DNA of 64,000 bases, taken from positions 1-64,000 of the forward strand of contig NC_063257.1 in assembly GCF_019578655.1 (NCBI RefSeq). The letters are read 5' to 3'. Positions within the stretch are counted from its first letter, which is position 1. Every line of letters begins with the position of its first letter. The position numbers and the translations under genes were made by a program. Positions 47,201 through 60,781 of the stretch are shown here, one piece after another. The stretch is from Ricinus communis (lineage: Eukaryota; Streptophyta; Magnoliopsida; Malpighiales; Euphorbiaceae). The notes under the pieces were generated by a model. It saw nothing but the letters and a program-made list of their open reading frames with translations. It ran no database searches and was not told the origin of the DNA.

Positions 47201-50167
47201 TGATAATACATCTAATAAAGAAATTTGCAGTTCCTTTTATATTTTAAAATTTATGATGCCTATTATCAATAATTGTTTTAATAGAAAATAAGAATTAAAA
47301 TATATGAATTAATCAGAAGTTTATGTGATTTTAGTTAAAATAATATATACATTTCTGTTTTAGTGCTTCTCTCATGGGCTTTTTTAACTCTTTTTGATTT
47401 CTCATATATTTATTCTTTTTAAAAAGATGTTTAATTACTTTTACTTATCATAAGCATTTTGGTCTTAATTTTAATGAATTAGGTAAATGTTTAGCCTATG
47501 AGTTAATTTAAATTTATATTTAATTTTGGCCTTATTCAATTAACTAAAACTCTCATTTAAGGGTGCTTTATATATCTAGCAAATCATTTAAACAACTACC
47601 AAATCAAGCTCATAACTGGAAAAAGGAAAAAAGAAAACAATAATCAAAAGGGAGAAAAAAAGAAAGGCCAAATTCTCCTGCCATCAAACTTTGATTAGTC
47701 TACTGTAGCCTTGCATAATAATGATGGTTTGTTTCTTAATAAAACACTACTGTAAAGAACATTGCTGATTACTCAGCTTTATTAGTATTAACAGATTACA
47801 TATATTACCAATCAATAGATTTATCTTTTCCCATTAAGATGTGCACAATGGAGTTTGTTGTATGTTAAAATCCATAAGATTCACAGGGCAAAAGTTATAA
47901 AAATGAATAGAGAACAGGAAATAAATGGTTACTAACCGCATGTAAAGTTCCATAAGGACGAGGTTTTATTGAATCAAGTTCAGTCAATTTCTCCTGTAAA
48001 GTCGTGCCAGTTGAGCCACTTTCAGATGCTTCCCTCAATAAAGCCTCTTTCTTTCCCTCCGTTATTTTTCTTTCTGCTTGAGTATGTGTCTACAATCAAA
48101 TACAGAGCAACATGCACAATCTTTATTGGACCTAAGCCTTTGTGTTGGAAAGGGAGGAAAATGCTCCCAATTTCGTCTCCTCCCCCATTTTCCTCCCTTC
48201 CCAAACATAGTTTAGAAGATGAACATAGGATTGAAAAGGTTGTATCAGGAGAATCCAACAATAGTAGATAAAGCAGTCAAAGTCTACAAAGTCATTTTAG
48301 CCCATTTTTATGATACATCTTTGCCCATTTTTATTATACATCTTTGTCTCGTTTTTATGAGAAGAACTACAGCTGTAAATAAATTGAACTTCTGTTAATG
48401 GCATACCACCTCATCATGTCTAGAAAAGCATACAATTATGCAGTATCTAGCTATATAAAGGTTTCAGATAACAAGTTGAATCCCAATTACATAATATCAG
48501 AATAAAACACCAGAAAAACAGCTACGAATATCAGCCAGCCCTGACCCACCAGAAAAGAGGTCAACAAGCATGTACTCCATCATCCCATTTATTACTTGTT
48601 GCCTTCTTTTGTGTTTGTCTGTGACTGTACAAATGTGATAATAGAGAAATCTTATTTTGCTGTCATAAGCCATATGACATGAAGGATCCATAGTATGGAC
48701 TGAATAATTAACAGGACGTCCAAAGTGATTAGAGCTTAATTGAAATCACTGGATAAAAAAAAAAAAAGACAAAGTCCAATTAGATAATAGAATTCATGTG
48801 GAGAATATTCAGAGACACCTGCATACGAGTCACGAGAACCCATATGGGGTTCGTAAGTAAAACGTTCAAGGATCTGCAAGATGAGAAGATTGTGATAAGA
48901 ATATTACTAAGACAGTACCGACTCTCCTAGTTATTGCTAAAAGTAGTTGCAATTGCTGGACAGTTGTCTATTTATACTCAATAATAGCCTAGCTTTAATA
49001 AGACTTTCCTCTTCAGTCCTCTATTAAGATAATTCAGAGACAAACGGAGCACTGACCCAGCTATAGCAGCCACAACAAGCCAAGAAAACATGCCAACAGT
49101 ACCATCTCCATGTCCTTTAGCTTTATGGGCAGCAGCAATGGCCTCAGCTTTGTTCTTGAAAACTTGATAAAAATAGTAGTAAATGCCCTGGAACCATGCA
49201 AAAGAGAATAGAAAGATCATGGACAGCAGAGGATCGGAATCAAAAAATGATGGAAAATTGTTTATGAAAAAAAAGGGGCAAGAGCACTATTCGTTTAAAC
49301 TTGTTACTGATGCACAAAGAACATTGAGCAAACTTGCTTGCTAATGCACATATAAAATGAATAGAAAAGCTTAATAAATCATTTAGGCATGGTAGTAGAT
49401 CAGGAATCAACGAAAAACTAAAATTGACAGCTAACTCACAAAGGGAAAACAGGTATAGTTGTCTGTGTTACATTGGCAGAAGGCATACCAAAAATATGTA
49501 TACAAAAGCAAAATCGACGGGCATGGGCATGATAAGTGGTTAAAGGCAATGAAACATTTAAATAACTGAAAACTGAAACTAAATGTAAGGGAAGGATCCA
49601 CATATACCACAACAATAAAAGCACTTCCAGGCTCTTTCATATACTAGGGGATTTCACATGTATATTATTGAAGCGAATAAGAGAGAACAACATGAAAAAG
49701 GGGAATGAATAAGGAAGTGAGAGAGCGACCATAGAAGCAGCAGTTCCAAGAAGAGAAGGCCTAAGGCCGCTATAAAGTCCACCCCAACCTTCGGTTCTAA
49801 TGACCTGATTAAGAAAAAAAAGAAAACAGAGATAAATGAAAGATATGAGAACAATGATTAAAATCGATTGTTGGTTGTGGTACCTGAAGGATTTGAAGAA
49901 GCGTGCTGGGTGCAGATACACGGCGTTTAGGGGAAGAGTCATTGTTAATTTTACTCTTCTTCTTGGCCAGTCTCTCTGTTTGCTGACGCGTATTTACCTG
50001 CCATAGCCATTAATGCAATTAAATATTTAAAAGAAACAGACAAACAAACAAGATAACAGAACCAAAAAAAGGATTGGTACCGTTTGAAGAGGATAAGTGA
50101 TTATCTGAGCAATAATACCGCCACCTGCTCCGGCAAGTCCATTGGCTACTGCGTCCGATTTTGACAT
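44210..50167 (-). CDS. PXN: Peroxisomal NAD carrier (PXN), mitochondrial carrier family, 11 exons
   Basis: Minus-strand exons 50167-50081, 49997-49884, 49804-49730, 49187-49057, 48873-48819, 48089-47937, 46772-46704, 46627-46520, 46376-46308, 46010-45956 and 44400-44210 join in frame to 368 residues. The three carrier repeats are visible: ANGLAGAGGGIIAQIITYPL, then NVLLTNPIWVLVTRMQ, then LAKLGATVSTYPLLVVKSRLQ, with RTEGWGGLYSGL, NEAGITGFWKG and RYEGLRGFYKGMGTKIVQSV after them. Arabidopsis PXN imports NAD+ into peroxisomes in exchange for AMP, supporting fatty-acid beta-oxidation. The matrix loop after the first repeat (KKKSKINNDSSPKRR) and the insert around THTQAERKITEG make it longer than the ~331-residue Arabidopsis protein. 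The 1.55-kb intron 10 holds SINE-like and inverted-repeat insertions. Confidence 0.93.
44925..45061 (+). mobile_element. Possible tRNA-derived SINE remnant in PXN intron 10
   Basis: A pol III A-box-like stretch (GGTCAGTGGCAA, about 44942) and a B-box-like AAGTTCAAATCTC (about 44981) are spaced about 40 bp apart, followed by a GA-rich body ending near 45061. No clear 3' tail or target duplication. Weak call. Confidence 0.35.
45062..45532. mobile_element. AGCTC-rich non-autonomous DNA transposon/MITE in PXN intron 10
   Basis: The right end reads as TIR GGGGTTGTACACGAAC on the complement; the left end AGGATGTAATCAAATCAAG is a degraded partner. The interior is packed with inverted copies of AAGCTC/GAGCTTG motifs, a style familiar from subterminal repeats of plant DNA transposons. 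No transposase. No convincing target duplication, so the superfamily is open. Confidence 0.6.
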
Positions 50168-51660
50168 GTTCTTTTTTATTTTATTTTTTCACTTCTCCTT
50201 CTTCTTTAACCTGATGTTTATGTTGAATATTTTATCTTTTTTTTCTATTCTATTACCAAGCTTCCTCCGAATCTCACTTCTACCAGCACTTCCTTCTTTG
50301 TCCGAATATTTTATGTCTTATCTAAGTGCACCCAATACAATGTCCTCTAGTTTTTTCCGAAGTTGTTTAATTGACGTTGTACGAGAAACGAAGGCATGAA
50401 AATGAATGAAATTAGTCTAAAATATCCTAGAAAAGAAAAAGAAAATTAATATTTTGTTATTTTGTTTTAGATATTAGGTAATATTTGTATTAGTATTTTT
50501 TACCTTTCAATCAATAAAAATAAAATAAAATTTGAATGATGATCGTGCATAACTTAAAAATTAATTCCATCTTTCTCACTTCTAATTAAGAAATACTGTA
50601 AAAGTACTAAAGTGAATTTAAATTTTATGAGTTTTTGATTCCATCCATATTATTTCTGTTAAATTTTGGTAAACTGATAATTATTTTAAGCTAATAAATT
50701 TCATAATTAATAAGCCATGAATATATTTTCAATAAATGATGATTATTTAAGTTAAATAATTTTATAATTAATAAGTTACTAAATTAAGAAGAGCTAAAAA
50801 GTTGGATTTAATAAAAACAAAAGTAAAGAAATTAATTAACAGTGAAAAGAAAACGAGCTAAAGATTGGAAAGATAAATTAAGGTATTTACATAGAGTTTG
50901 TCATTTTGAAGGGTTCATCTTTTAATTTAATAAACAACTAAGTAAGATAATTCTCTAATTTTTTCAACATTTTCAAACATGAAAACTACATTTTACAAAT
51001 ATTCTCACAATTTAAAAATAACTGTTCCACTATCATAATCACGTCAATTACACACAAGTTTAATTCATATTTTTATCTCTACATAAATACATTCCATATT
51101 TGATTCCTCCTTCATCCAAGCCAACACCTCTATCATCACTTGTTTAATCTCCACCGAATGTTTAACTTGATCCACTAGGCCATGTATTTTCAATTTTTAT
51201 TATCCAAATATGAGAAATAATAAATTTACTTAATTTGTTTTTTAATTACCAAAGTGAAAATGGAAAATACAACGCGGCGAAGCATACGATACGAGTACGC
51301 GAAGAAGAAAATGGTACAACGCGGGAGGTGGTAGTAGTCAACGCCAAAAAAAAAAAAAAAAAAAAAAAGAGGAGAGGGACGATGGAATTGAAATTGAGGG
51401 GGTAGGATAGAGCGAAAGCGAAGACAGGTCACCATCCGTCCTACGCGACTCTTTCATTGATTTAATCTTCTTCTTTCTTTTTTCTCTTTTTTCTTTTTCC
51501 ATTTTTCTTCAATCTCAATTAATTGCTCAATCGGAGAGCCTTTCTCGGTTGAAGATTTAGATTTTACTCTTTTCACCATATTTCCATACACACATCGTAC
51601 CTTTTATATATATTATCCATTTCAAAAAAAGGAGACAAGTGGTGATCGATCGGACGGAAT
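50168..51660. other. Divergent promoter region PXN/DNAJ10
   Basis: 1.5 kb between two head-to-head genes. AT-rich in the middle, with an A24 run at about 51346-51368 and pyrimidine-rich leaders at 51470-51520. No gene seen. Confidence 0.5.
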
Positions 51661-54600
51661 ATGGTTAAGGAGACGGAATACTACGACGTGCTTGGGGTTA
51701 GCCCCACCGCCACTGAGGCTGAGATCAAGAAAGCTTATTACATCAAGGTTCTTTTCTCCCTCTCTCTCCCTTTTTATTTTTTTGCAATTGCTTACATGAA
51801 TCATTTTTATCAATCTCGACCTTTACTTACACTTGCTCTATAGATCTCTACATTTTCCTACTCTCTTCACTTTGCGATCTGCCTGCTTCTTCTTCTTTTT
51901 TTTTAATTTCTCTTTTTTTGTCTAATACTTTGTCTTCTTCTCCTACACTCCCTATTATCCGTACCTCCAATAATTAAATTAAGAATAGTAGTCTGATTGC
52001 TTGTCTAATTTTTCTTCTTTCTTCTTATTCAAATTCAATATTTATTAAGTTCCATTTCTACACATGCGCTGTGTTGCAGGCAAGACAGGTTCATCCAGAT
52101 AAAAATCCTAATGATCCTCTTGCTGCACAAAATTTTCAGGTGAGCTTTGCTTTTTTTTTTTTTTCTTAATAAAATTTATGCTATAAAAAATATTTTCTCT
52201 GCATCAACCATGATGCTGCTCAATCATCTCTTTTATCTTTGACTGGGATGATTTTGGCTTTCAAGCTACCTACAGCTTTATAGTAAATTCATATAGCAAC
52301 TCTTTCTTCTTGCCCCAGCTGTAAAATCAATCATGTTCTTATAATCAACTATGCCTGTTAAAATGTATGTTGCCATTAGAGGAACAAGATAAAATCGTGC
52401 AAATCAAAACTCTGCTGACTAGTGAAGATTGGTTCCAACAATTCATCGCTCTAATCAAATTAGAAACTGCTGTTGTTGTTTTTTTTCCCTTGTGGAACTT
52501 CGCACTGCTGCTTAAAAATTACAATTGCTTGTGGAAACTTATAAAGTATTAACCAGATATTCTATGCAATGTTTGTTTTTAACGTCATTTTATGTACTTG
52601 CTGCATGTACCTCACTATTGGGAGACTTATCTTTAAAGGATCAGCAGAGGAAATAGTAGGTACTGGAAATTTAGTAGTGCCTTATAAAGTTGTATTCATT
52701 TGGATTCAGGTGTTGGGAGAGGCATACCAAGTATTAAGTGATCCTGCCCAACGGCAAGCATACGATGCTTATGGGAAATCTGGAATCTCAACGTTAGTTT
52801 CTTGTTCTTAATCTATGAATAGGTGAATTTCAAGGTTGATAGGATCTATACATCATGCATTTCATTATAGATTGCATTTTCAGCCAAGGCAATGGGTTCT
52901 ATCTACCCAGCTCCACCAAAGTCAGTGGGTGTTGATTTTTCAGACCCCATATAGCATGCCCCATTCGAGTTTTACCCTAACTTCGAAAATTCTGCATTCT
53001 TCTATATAGCATAATATTATATTATCTTTTATGCCAATTTTTTTTAACTTTTGAGATATGCTATGTATTGCTCAAGGTTATGATTTCCTCAAATGTTCAT
53101 TGTTGGTGTTCAAAATGCATATATTCATCAGTATAACTGCTTACCAATTTGCAAAATTATAAAAGGACGTTTAACGAGATGTGTGCCCTCCACTCGGTTT
53201 CGTGACAGGGTGGAGATGGGAATTTAAAAATAGCCTTCCCTGCCACATCTGACGCCATTGTCATTTATAGCATTTCTGATTTTATATGCATGCAAACCTT
53301 GATAAATTCCATGGTTTTCTTTTAATTTTCTTTGGCCACCTAACATGCTACCTTTTACCTGCAGTGAAGCAATCATTGATCCTGCAGCAATTTTCGCAAT
53401 GCTTTTTGGTAGTGAGCTTTTTGAGGACTATATAGGACAGCTTGCAATGGCATCAATGGCCTCATTAGACATTTTCACAGAGGGAGAACAGTTTGATACT
53501 AAAAAGTTGCAAGAGAAAATGAGGGTAAAATTTCATAGCATTCCATCATTCATCATCAGTGAAGTTTTGGATAACTTGCTTTTAATTTTCTTGTTATTTA
53601 TGCCTATACAATGTAATTATGGTTATACTGGTTACTTAAAGGGTGAAGAAATAAAAGTTATAATTGGAAAACTCTAATTGTTATAAAACAATTATATGGT
53701 AACAAACATGAATTAGTCTAATTGGTTATTCTGAAAGAAGTTTACATGATTTAAGTTCTACCTCCAAAATGATAGGTCAAGCCCTCTCTTTTCTCTCAAT
53801 TAATCTAGTTTATGGAAAGCTTTTGTTTTATTTCTTCTTTTATAGTACTGCTTGTTGTCTCTGGCTTCTCTTTGCCTTCGTTGCTGTCAGAAGTAAGGCC
53901 ATGTATATTTCTTTTGGAAAGAGAGTGCCAATTCAAGAATAGATTTAGATTTTCTTGTTTGCTAAATAAGGATTAGGGAAAAAAAAAAAACTAGAACATA
54001 GATGAAAATAACTTATTTTTAAGCACAATGTTAAGACCACCATTGTGTTATGTTTGATTACCTAAAGAACGAATTTGGTATCTGGTGCAACTTTCCTAGG
54101 TGCCAAACCAAACTCGTGTGCGAAGTCTTTGATGGCTTAAGGGTAGGAATCTTGATTCTCATAGCTATTACAAAGGATGAATGAAAGATGATGACATGAT
54201 GGATCCAGAATAAATTGAATGATCTGCTCGTCAAAAATAGAAAATTAGCTTGTATTCTAATTAGTGATCAATGATTATTTGAAAAATCTTGTGATGTTAC
54301 TTTTGGTTCAGCTTATGTAAAACTGTAGCGGGAAATGTATTAAGTAATGCTACTGAATCAGTTTACACATACTGTTAATTCTTTCCTGATAAGTATTCAG
54401 TATATACATGCTTTTTTGTTCTTGGCTTTACCACAGGTTGTTCAGAAGGAGAGAGAAGAAAAGCTTGCTCGGATATTAAAAAATCGACTCAACCAGTATG
54501 TTCAGAATAAGGAGGAGTTTATTAACCATGCTGAAGCTGAAGTAACTAGACTCTCAAATGCAGGTAAGGAATAATTGCCTCTTAATAATTTCATAAAGGC

Positions 54601-57313
54601 GAGTGGAAAAGCACGTGTATTTAATAACAGGATCAAAGGATAGGTAGATCAAACCTATTGCAGAATGAAGGGGTAAAAGGTGACTAAATACAACAATAGC
54701 TCACACTAAAATGTTTGGTTCTGAACAGAATATATTGGGGAAAAAAAAAAAAAGAACATACAAGTGATTCAAACTAGTTTGAGGTTTTGGCCTAGACGAG
54801 TTCCACAATTTGCATGATACAAAGAGACTTGAGCTGGATACAATTTGGTATACAATTTGAATTTGGTCTTCCTTCTAAAATCAGACTTCTTCTGCTTAGA
54901 GGTGACTAATGGGTGTGGTCTAGGATGAAATTTTATCATATATGATCAAGCTAACCATTAACCTATTTCAATTTTAAAAGGTTACCCTTACCCATGGCTT
55001 TTGAATTTTATGGCTCAATTTGAACTGCAGATGTACTTGATCACTTCTTACCTCTTATACATGCCATGTTATGATTATGATTGACAAATAGTGTATGTTG
55101 CACATTTCTTTTGCAGCATATGGTGTTGATATGTTGAATACAATTGGATATATCTATGTAAGACAAGCAGCTAAAGAGCTTGGAAAGAAAGCGATATATC
55201 TCGGTGTGCCATTTATTGCCGAGTGGTTTAGAAACAAAGGCCACTTCATTAAATCCCAAGTAACTGCAGCAACAGGTTAGTATATACCTCTAGCTTTGGA
55301 GGCAAATAACCACATCCATCAGGTTAATCTTTTGGACTTTATCAAAATACAGTTGGTTTTTGGACCAGTATTCAGGATTATGTGATTGGTTGTGAAAGTG
55401 ATATTTAAACTCACATGCTAGCCATATGTCTGAGCTCTCTTTTTGTTGTGCGTGTTTAAATATACATGTATTTGCTTCTTCTTCTTCTTTTTTTCTTTTG
55501 CTTTTTCTTCCCTTTGGTTTTTAACTGATTCTTTACAAAAGAAAGTGACAAACAATTTTATTAAATTATGGAAATTTTTCTCTTCAAATGGAAATGCATG
55601 CAATGTTAATGGACCTCAGCCAAGCCCGTCAACTTCCGCAAGTTGTATAGGAAGAAATGAAATGTCCAGTTAAAGGTAGTACTTGGCATAAATGTCTCTC
55701 TTTAAGGTAACTCTATCATCCTCTCATCTGTACCCATGCTTGTGTAATTTGAGATTCATGGCATCGACTGGTTGAAAAGGTAAATTGTCCTAAAATGTTG
55801 GTTCATTTTTTCAGCCAGTAGCATTGCAATTTAGAAATACCAGTGGAGGTTAACATTAATAAAAATTAGTTCAAATATTTGCTGCACTTGCTCAAAATTT
55901 TTCTCAAGAAAATATATTTATATCTATCTTTTATTGTTTTTGGCTGGTGTTGCTAGGTGCCATTGCCCTGATACAGCTGCAGGAGGACATGAAGAAGCAG
56001 CTTAGTGCAGAGGGAAACTATACTGAGGAGGAACTTGAAGAATACATGCAATCCCACAAGAAGTTGATGATTGACTCCTTGTGGAAGCTTAATGTTGCTG
56101 ATATCGAGGCTACCCTTTCCCGTGTTTGTCAAATGGTTGTTTTGCTAGCCTTAAATACTAATGGTTGTTGGATCACATTGATTTAGATAAGAAGTCCAAT
56201 TTGTTTAGTGGTAATCTCTTAGTGGTTTATTTTAGGTTCTTCAAGATAACAGTGTTAAGAAAGAAGAGCTTCGTGCACGAGCTAAGGGGCTGAAAACTCT
56301 TGGTAAAATCTTCCAGGTACTTTGCCTATGCTTTAATGCATTCTTTCCACTAACACAAAAGTGTAATCCATCAAGTGCAGAAGTACCTAAAACTTTTGAA
56401 ACTCATGTCTGTAGAGGGTGAAGTCATCTAACGGAAGCGAGAGCGATACTATGCTAGGTGGTGCTCTACATAAATTGAATGGAAGTGCACCAGGTCATGA
56501 TACTTCTTCTCCCAGCACATCACCAAAATCTAGAAATCTTGAAGAGCCATCTTATAGGACATTGACATCACAGGTATGAACCATATAAGAAACTGATCGA
56601 CAAGTATCTCTTCTAACATTTTTCTTCTCTTTCTTCCTTGTTTCTTTTTTTGGGTGGTTGAACAATTTATCTATTCAATTTTACCAGGAGCTAACTTGTA
56701 TTACCCATGGTTAAACAAGGCTAAAAGTTAATAACAGTTTAGAAAATGTTGAATTAGGCTACAAACTTTAGTGTCTGTAACAAGTAAGAGGCTATTTGAG
56801 AAGGCAGTCAAATTATCTTTAGTCAGATAACGCTGACAGTCAGGGGTGAAGCCAGAATTTGTAACTCAGGGAGGCAATTTTTTTGTCTGAAAAAATAGAG
56901 CAAAAAGCGAGGTGGAGCAAGAGACATTTTTTAAAGGGTGCAAACATAGTTTTTCCTTCAAATGTTTAAGCATTCCCTTTTCAAAATAAATTTTTAAAAA
57001 AATAAATGAAGTAGTGATTAAACAATAAGTCTTGCTTTATAAAAAAAAATGTTGAATTTAATCTCCAGCAAGCATATGTATATTCTACACATTCTCACAT
57101 TCAAGAATAAATGAACTGGAGGAGGATCGGGTGAGATGAAATCATTTCTTCCTGATGTAGTCTTATTATGTCTTCTAGCACTGATGGAACTGTTGAACAC
57201 TGCAGAGCCCGTATGTGGAGGCCCCACATTTTGCTGGTACCCAGTTTGACAATTTCCCAAGGCCAACAGCACCGCCTGGTGCACCTAAACATTCTTCAAC
57301 AGGCGGTGAATGA
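51661..57313 (+). CDS. DNAJ10: J-domain chaperone of the DNAJ10 type (DnaJ-X family), 10 exons
   Basis: Exons 51661-51747, 52080-52139, 52710-52792, 53365-53524, 54437-54563, 55117-55275, 55957-56135, 56236-56316, 56415-56573 and 57206-57313 give 400 residues. The J domain fills residues 5-70 ([23 protein letters not shown] in [10 protein letters not shown], ending [11 protein letters not shown]). A DnaJ-X-type C-terminal domain follows ([74 protein letters not shown]), then a Ser/Pro-rich tail (SSPSTSP) ending [14 protein letters not shown]. There is no zinc finger or Gly/Phe domain, so it is a class III J-protein that stimulates Hsp70 ATPase through HPD. Cell location and clients are not evident. 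The annotated DNAJ10 of Arabidopsis is nearly the same length. Confidence 0.94.
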
Positions 57314-60300
57314 AGATGGAAAAGCATCTATATGTTGCTTGAAAGCTTGTATACATGTTCTGTTGTGCGTCATGGAAGGATGTTGAAATTTTATTTGTCG
57401 AATGGGTTTGTTCGAGTTGATGATCTCGAAAACACATCCGACCTCCATGTAAGCAGGGCCCGACCGACGAATGTATGAAAGACAGCTATTTATACATAGA
57501 GAGAGATTGTTGTAATATTTTTATTTTTATTTTTTGCTTTTTCCAGTCACTGGATGGCTGCTGTTGCTTCCTTTGTATTATGCTGTAGTTTGTTTTGGGT
57601 TGATGTAAGATTGGGGTTCAGGTTTTTGGTTTAGTTATTTGTTATTTGGGGATCAATGTGTAATTGCATCATATTTAAGGAGACAAGGGTAGACACAATT
57701 AGTTGTGGTATGGAGGCATAGTGTTGGTGAAAGCTGTTTTAGAACCGAAGAGTGCGTACAGGGTAGTAGTGGATGAGATATCGTCGATAAATTAGAAAGG
57801 GAGGAAACTGATAGATGGCTATGGGAGAGAAGGATGCATGTCATGACCCCGATTACTAAACACAATTGCTTCAGCCCAAATTTGAACATTGTCTAAATGG
57901 TTATGGGATGCCCCGCAACAAAATGCTTCTTTAAACAAATGTTTCTACTCGCAGCTATGCTATCAACACCTATGCAGACCCTAGAAGATTTTGATCCATG
58001 CATGTACCATTTTATTGACGTCTCATCAATTTAATCTCTATATTTCTTTTAAAAAATTGCATATTCATTCTACTTTTAATATTACTTTATATAATTCTAA
58101 TTTATACACTAATCAGTTAATTCTTTTTCATCTAATTTAAAAATAGCAAATTATGCTATTTTTAAAAAGATAATTGAATTAAAAAAAATTAATATGTTTC
58201 AAAGATGGCTGTTTGATGAATTTAAAATGACTAAAGGAAAAAATAAAAAAAAAATAAGGTGGTCAACCGGTAGAATTGAAAACTTGACCTTTGGATGGAA
58301 AATTCCCTAATGGATTGGTTCACAGAGGCTGGCTGCCTTTCATTTGATTTAATTAGATTTCGTGTGCAGAAAAACCTAAGTACGTGGATTTTAATTTTTA
58401 TTATTATTATTACTACTATTACTCGTTGTTCCGCTGCTATTTTTATAATCTAATTATAAATATTTTTGAATTATATATATAATCAACTTAATTGATATCA
58501 ATTTTGTAATAAAAATAATTGATACTATATTTTATAAAATAAAATAATTTATTAATTTATATATTAATTATATATACATGCAATAATATAAAATAAACAG
58601 TAGTATGATGTTTATGTGAAATGCATATTAATAAATGTCAAAATATTTATATCTCAAAAAAATATTTAATATTTCACGTAATTCAATAGATATATGACTA
58701 TTAAAATATTATGATAATATATACAGAATGATAAAAATGAGTAATTTATTATTATACAAAATTTTACTCTCTCGGTGTGTATTATAATGTCGAATATTGG
58801 TTGGGAAATGAAGAAAAAGAAAAACAGAGCATTATAATAGCTAAAGTCCAAATAAGTTAACTTAAGTTAATTACTTTGTTCCTAAAAGTTAATTCTATTG
58901 GCTGAATTTGAAGTGTTATGTTGATACTAATTCAGTCCCCACCAAATGATATGTAACCTTTTGATAAAGTGCCGCGTACTTTTCAAATGTCAAGGACCGT
59001 GAATATTATGTCTAAGAATATAGGGACCAAAATGTTAAACTTGCTAAATCATAGGGGCCTCAGTTTAATATTCTCACGTTATTTTACGGGGAAGACATAT
59101 GTCAAAGCATGATTTGACGCATTGCGATATAAATAATATGGCAATATTAATAAAAAAATTAATAAATAAAAACTGAAGCCGCCGACATTTTACACAGAAA
59201 TTAATTATGTCATTTTATAAATAAAATCGTTGTTTTTGTAAACATAAAAACTAAAGTTTGTCTTATGGATTTTAAAATATGAAATGAATGACTAAAAAGA
59301 AAACCATTTTGATAGAGATTGTTGAATCCCATATTTTAATATTCATATATATCATCTCATTGTATAAAATTCAGATAATAATAATTAAAAAAAAGGCTTA
59401 TTTACTACTTTTCTTTTACAAATACAAGTAGGAGAGAAAAGGTTCCCTCTATTTAGTGGGAAGTTTTGCATACCAATGAGGAAGACCTTTTTAATGAATG
59501 AATAAAACTCAGCATAAACACCAAAGTGTGGTCCTCCTAAGCCGGCATTAATTATTACAAAAATCGGAATCCGTTTTCCAAGTTTAACTAAAACAATACT
59601 TTTAGTCCCTATATTTTTTAAATTAGTCTCTCAAAGCATATACAATATACTCTTATTTATTTTCACTAAATGCTTTAATTCTACATCATCTTTAATTGGC
59701 TAAAAAATATATGTTGACATTGTGAAACATGAAATCTATGTCATTTTATGAAAAAACACATACCAAAAGCATTCACTAGCTTACCCATTACGGCCAATAA
59801 CATTTTGGACAATTTTAGTATAATATTTTCTCTTTTTGCTTATTTTTTCTGCAAAAGCATCAGCCGTAAAAAAAAAAAAGAATTATATTAGCTCTGAAAA
59901 TAATAGTGATTGTAATGTAAAAAATTAAATTTTTAACGGTAAAAGATTATATAATTTTAATTCAATTTTGTAATAAAAAATGCTAATAAAGTAAGCAAAA
60001 GTGGTAAAATAGAAATGTATTCGAAATGATTGGCCTTTTTTTTTCTTTTTATTATTAAGTTCAGAAGCTATCCTAATGGCATATTGGGTGGCATTTGGCA
60101 TCAATCTTATTATAAAAGAGTAGGGTGTAATTTCATGACAAGGACTTGGGTGTAATTGTAACTTTTCTATTATATTATAAAATAGAAAGAGAAATAATTA
60201 AGTGTATAATAATGGAAAGGGTTAAAAAAAAAAAAGTAGAATAAATGGAGGAGTTGACGGGTGAAAGAGAAATGAAATGCGAGGAGCGACGGGGGAAAGA

Positions 60301-60781
60301 TATCCAGAGAGAGAGAGAGAGAGTTTGGGTTGGAAGGAGAGTGACGACACACAAAAACAGAAACAGAGAACACAGGCTATAGCTGCTCCGTCTCGTCTCT
60401 CTTAGCTCCAAAAGTCACAAATAAAGAAAGTGTTTCTCCACCCCCTGGATCTTCTTCTTAATATTTCTTTTTTCTTTTTTTTTTTTGAATTGAGATCTTC
60501 TTCTTATTAGCTAATACTACCCTTTTGATTTTCAATTTTGTTTCGTATATAATCTCCCAAATCCTTGATTGGATTTTTGATTGAGGAAAAAAGAAAAGAC
60601 CGGACAGACAATCAAAAAATCCCCGCTTCTTCTTTTTATCTTTTCCTTATCCCCTACCCTACTGCTGGATTCTTCTCTCTTCTCTCTTCTCTCTTCCCTT
60701 CTCTTTCTCCCTTGAGAATTGAAGGAAAGAGATCCAATTTTCTATCTCAATTTCTTTTTTACCCATAAATAAATAAAATAA
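57314..60781. other. Intergenic spacer DNAJ10-URGT
   Basis: 57314-57650 is 3' UTR of the J-protein gene. 58020-60170 is very AT-rich with no credible ORF. From 60300 a GA run (60307-60322) and CT-rich sequence lead into the URGT 5' UTR. I see no transposon termini here. Confidence 0.55.
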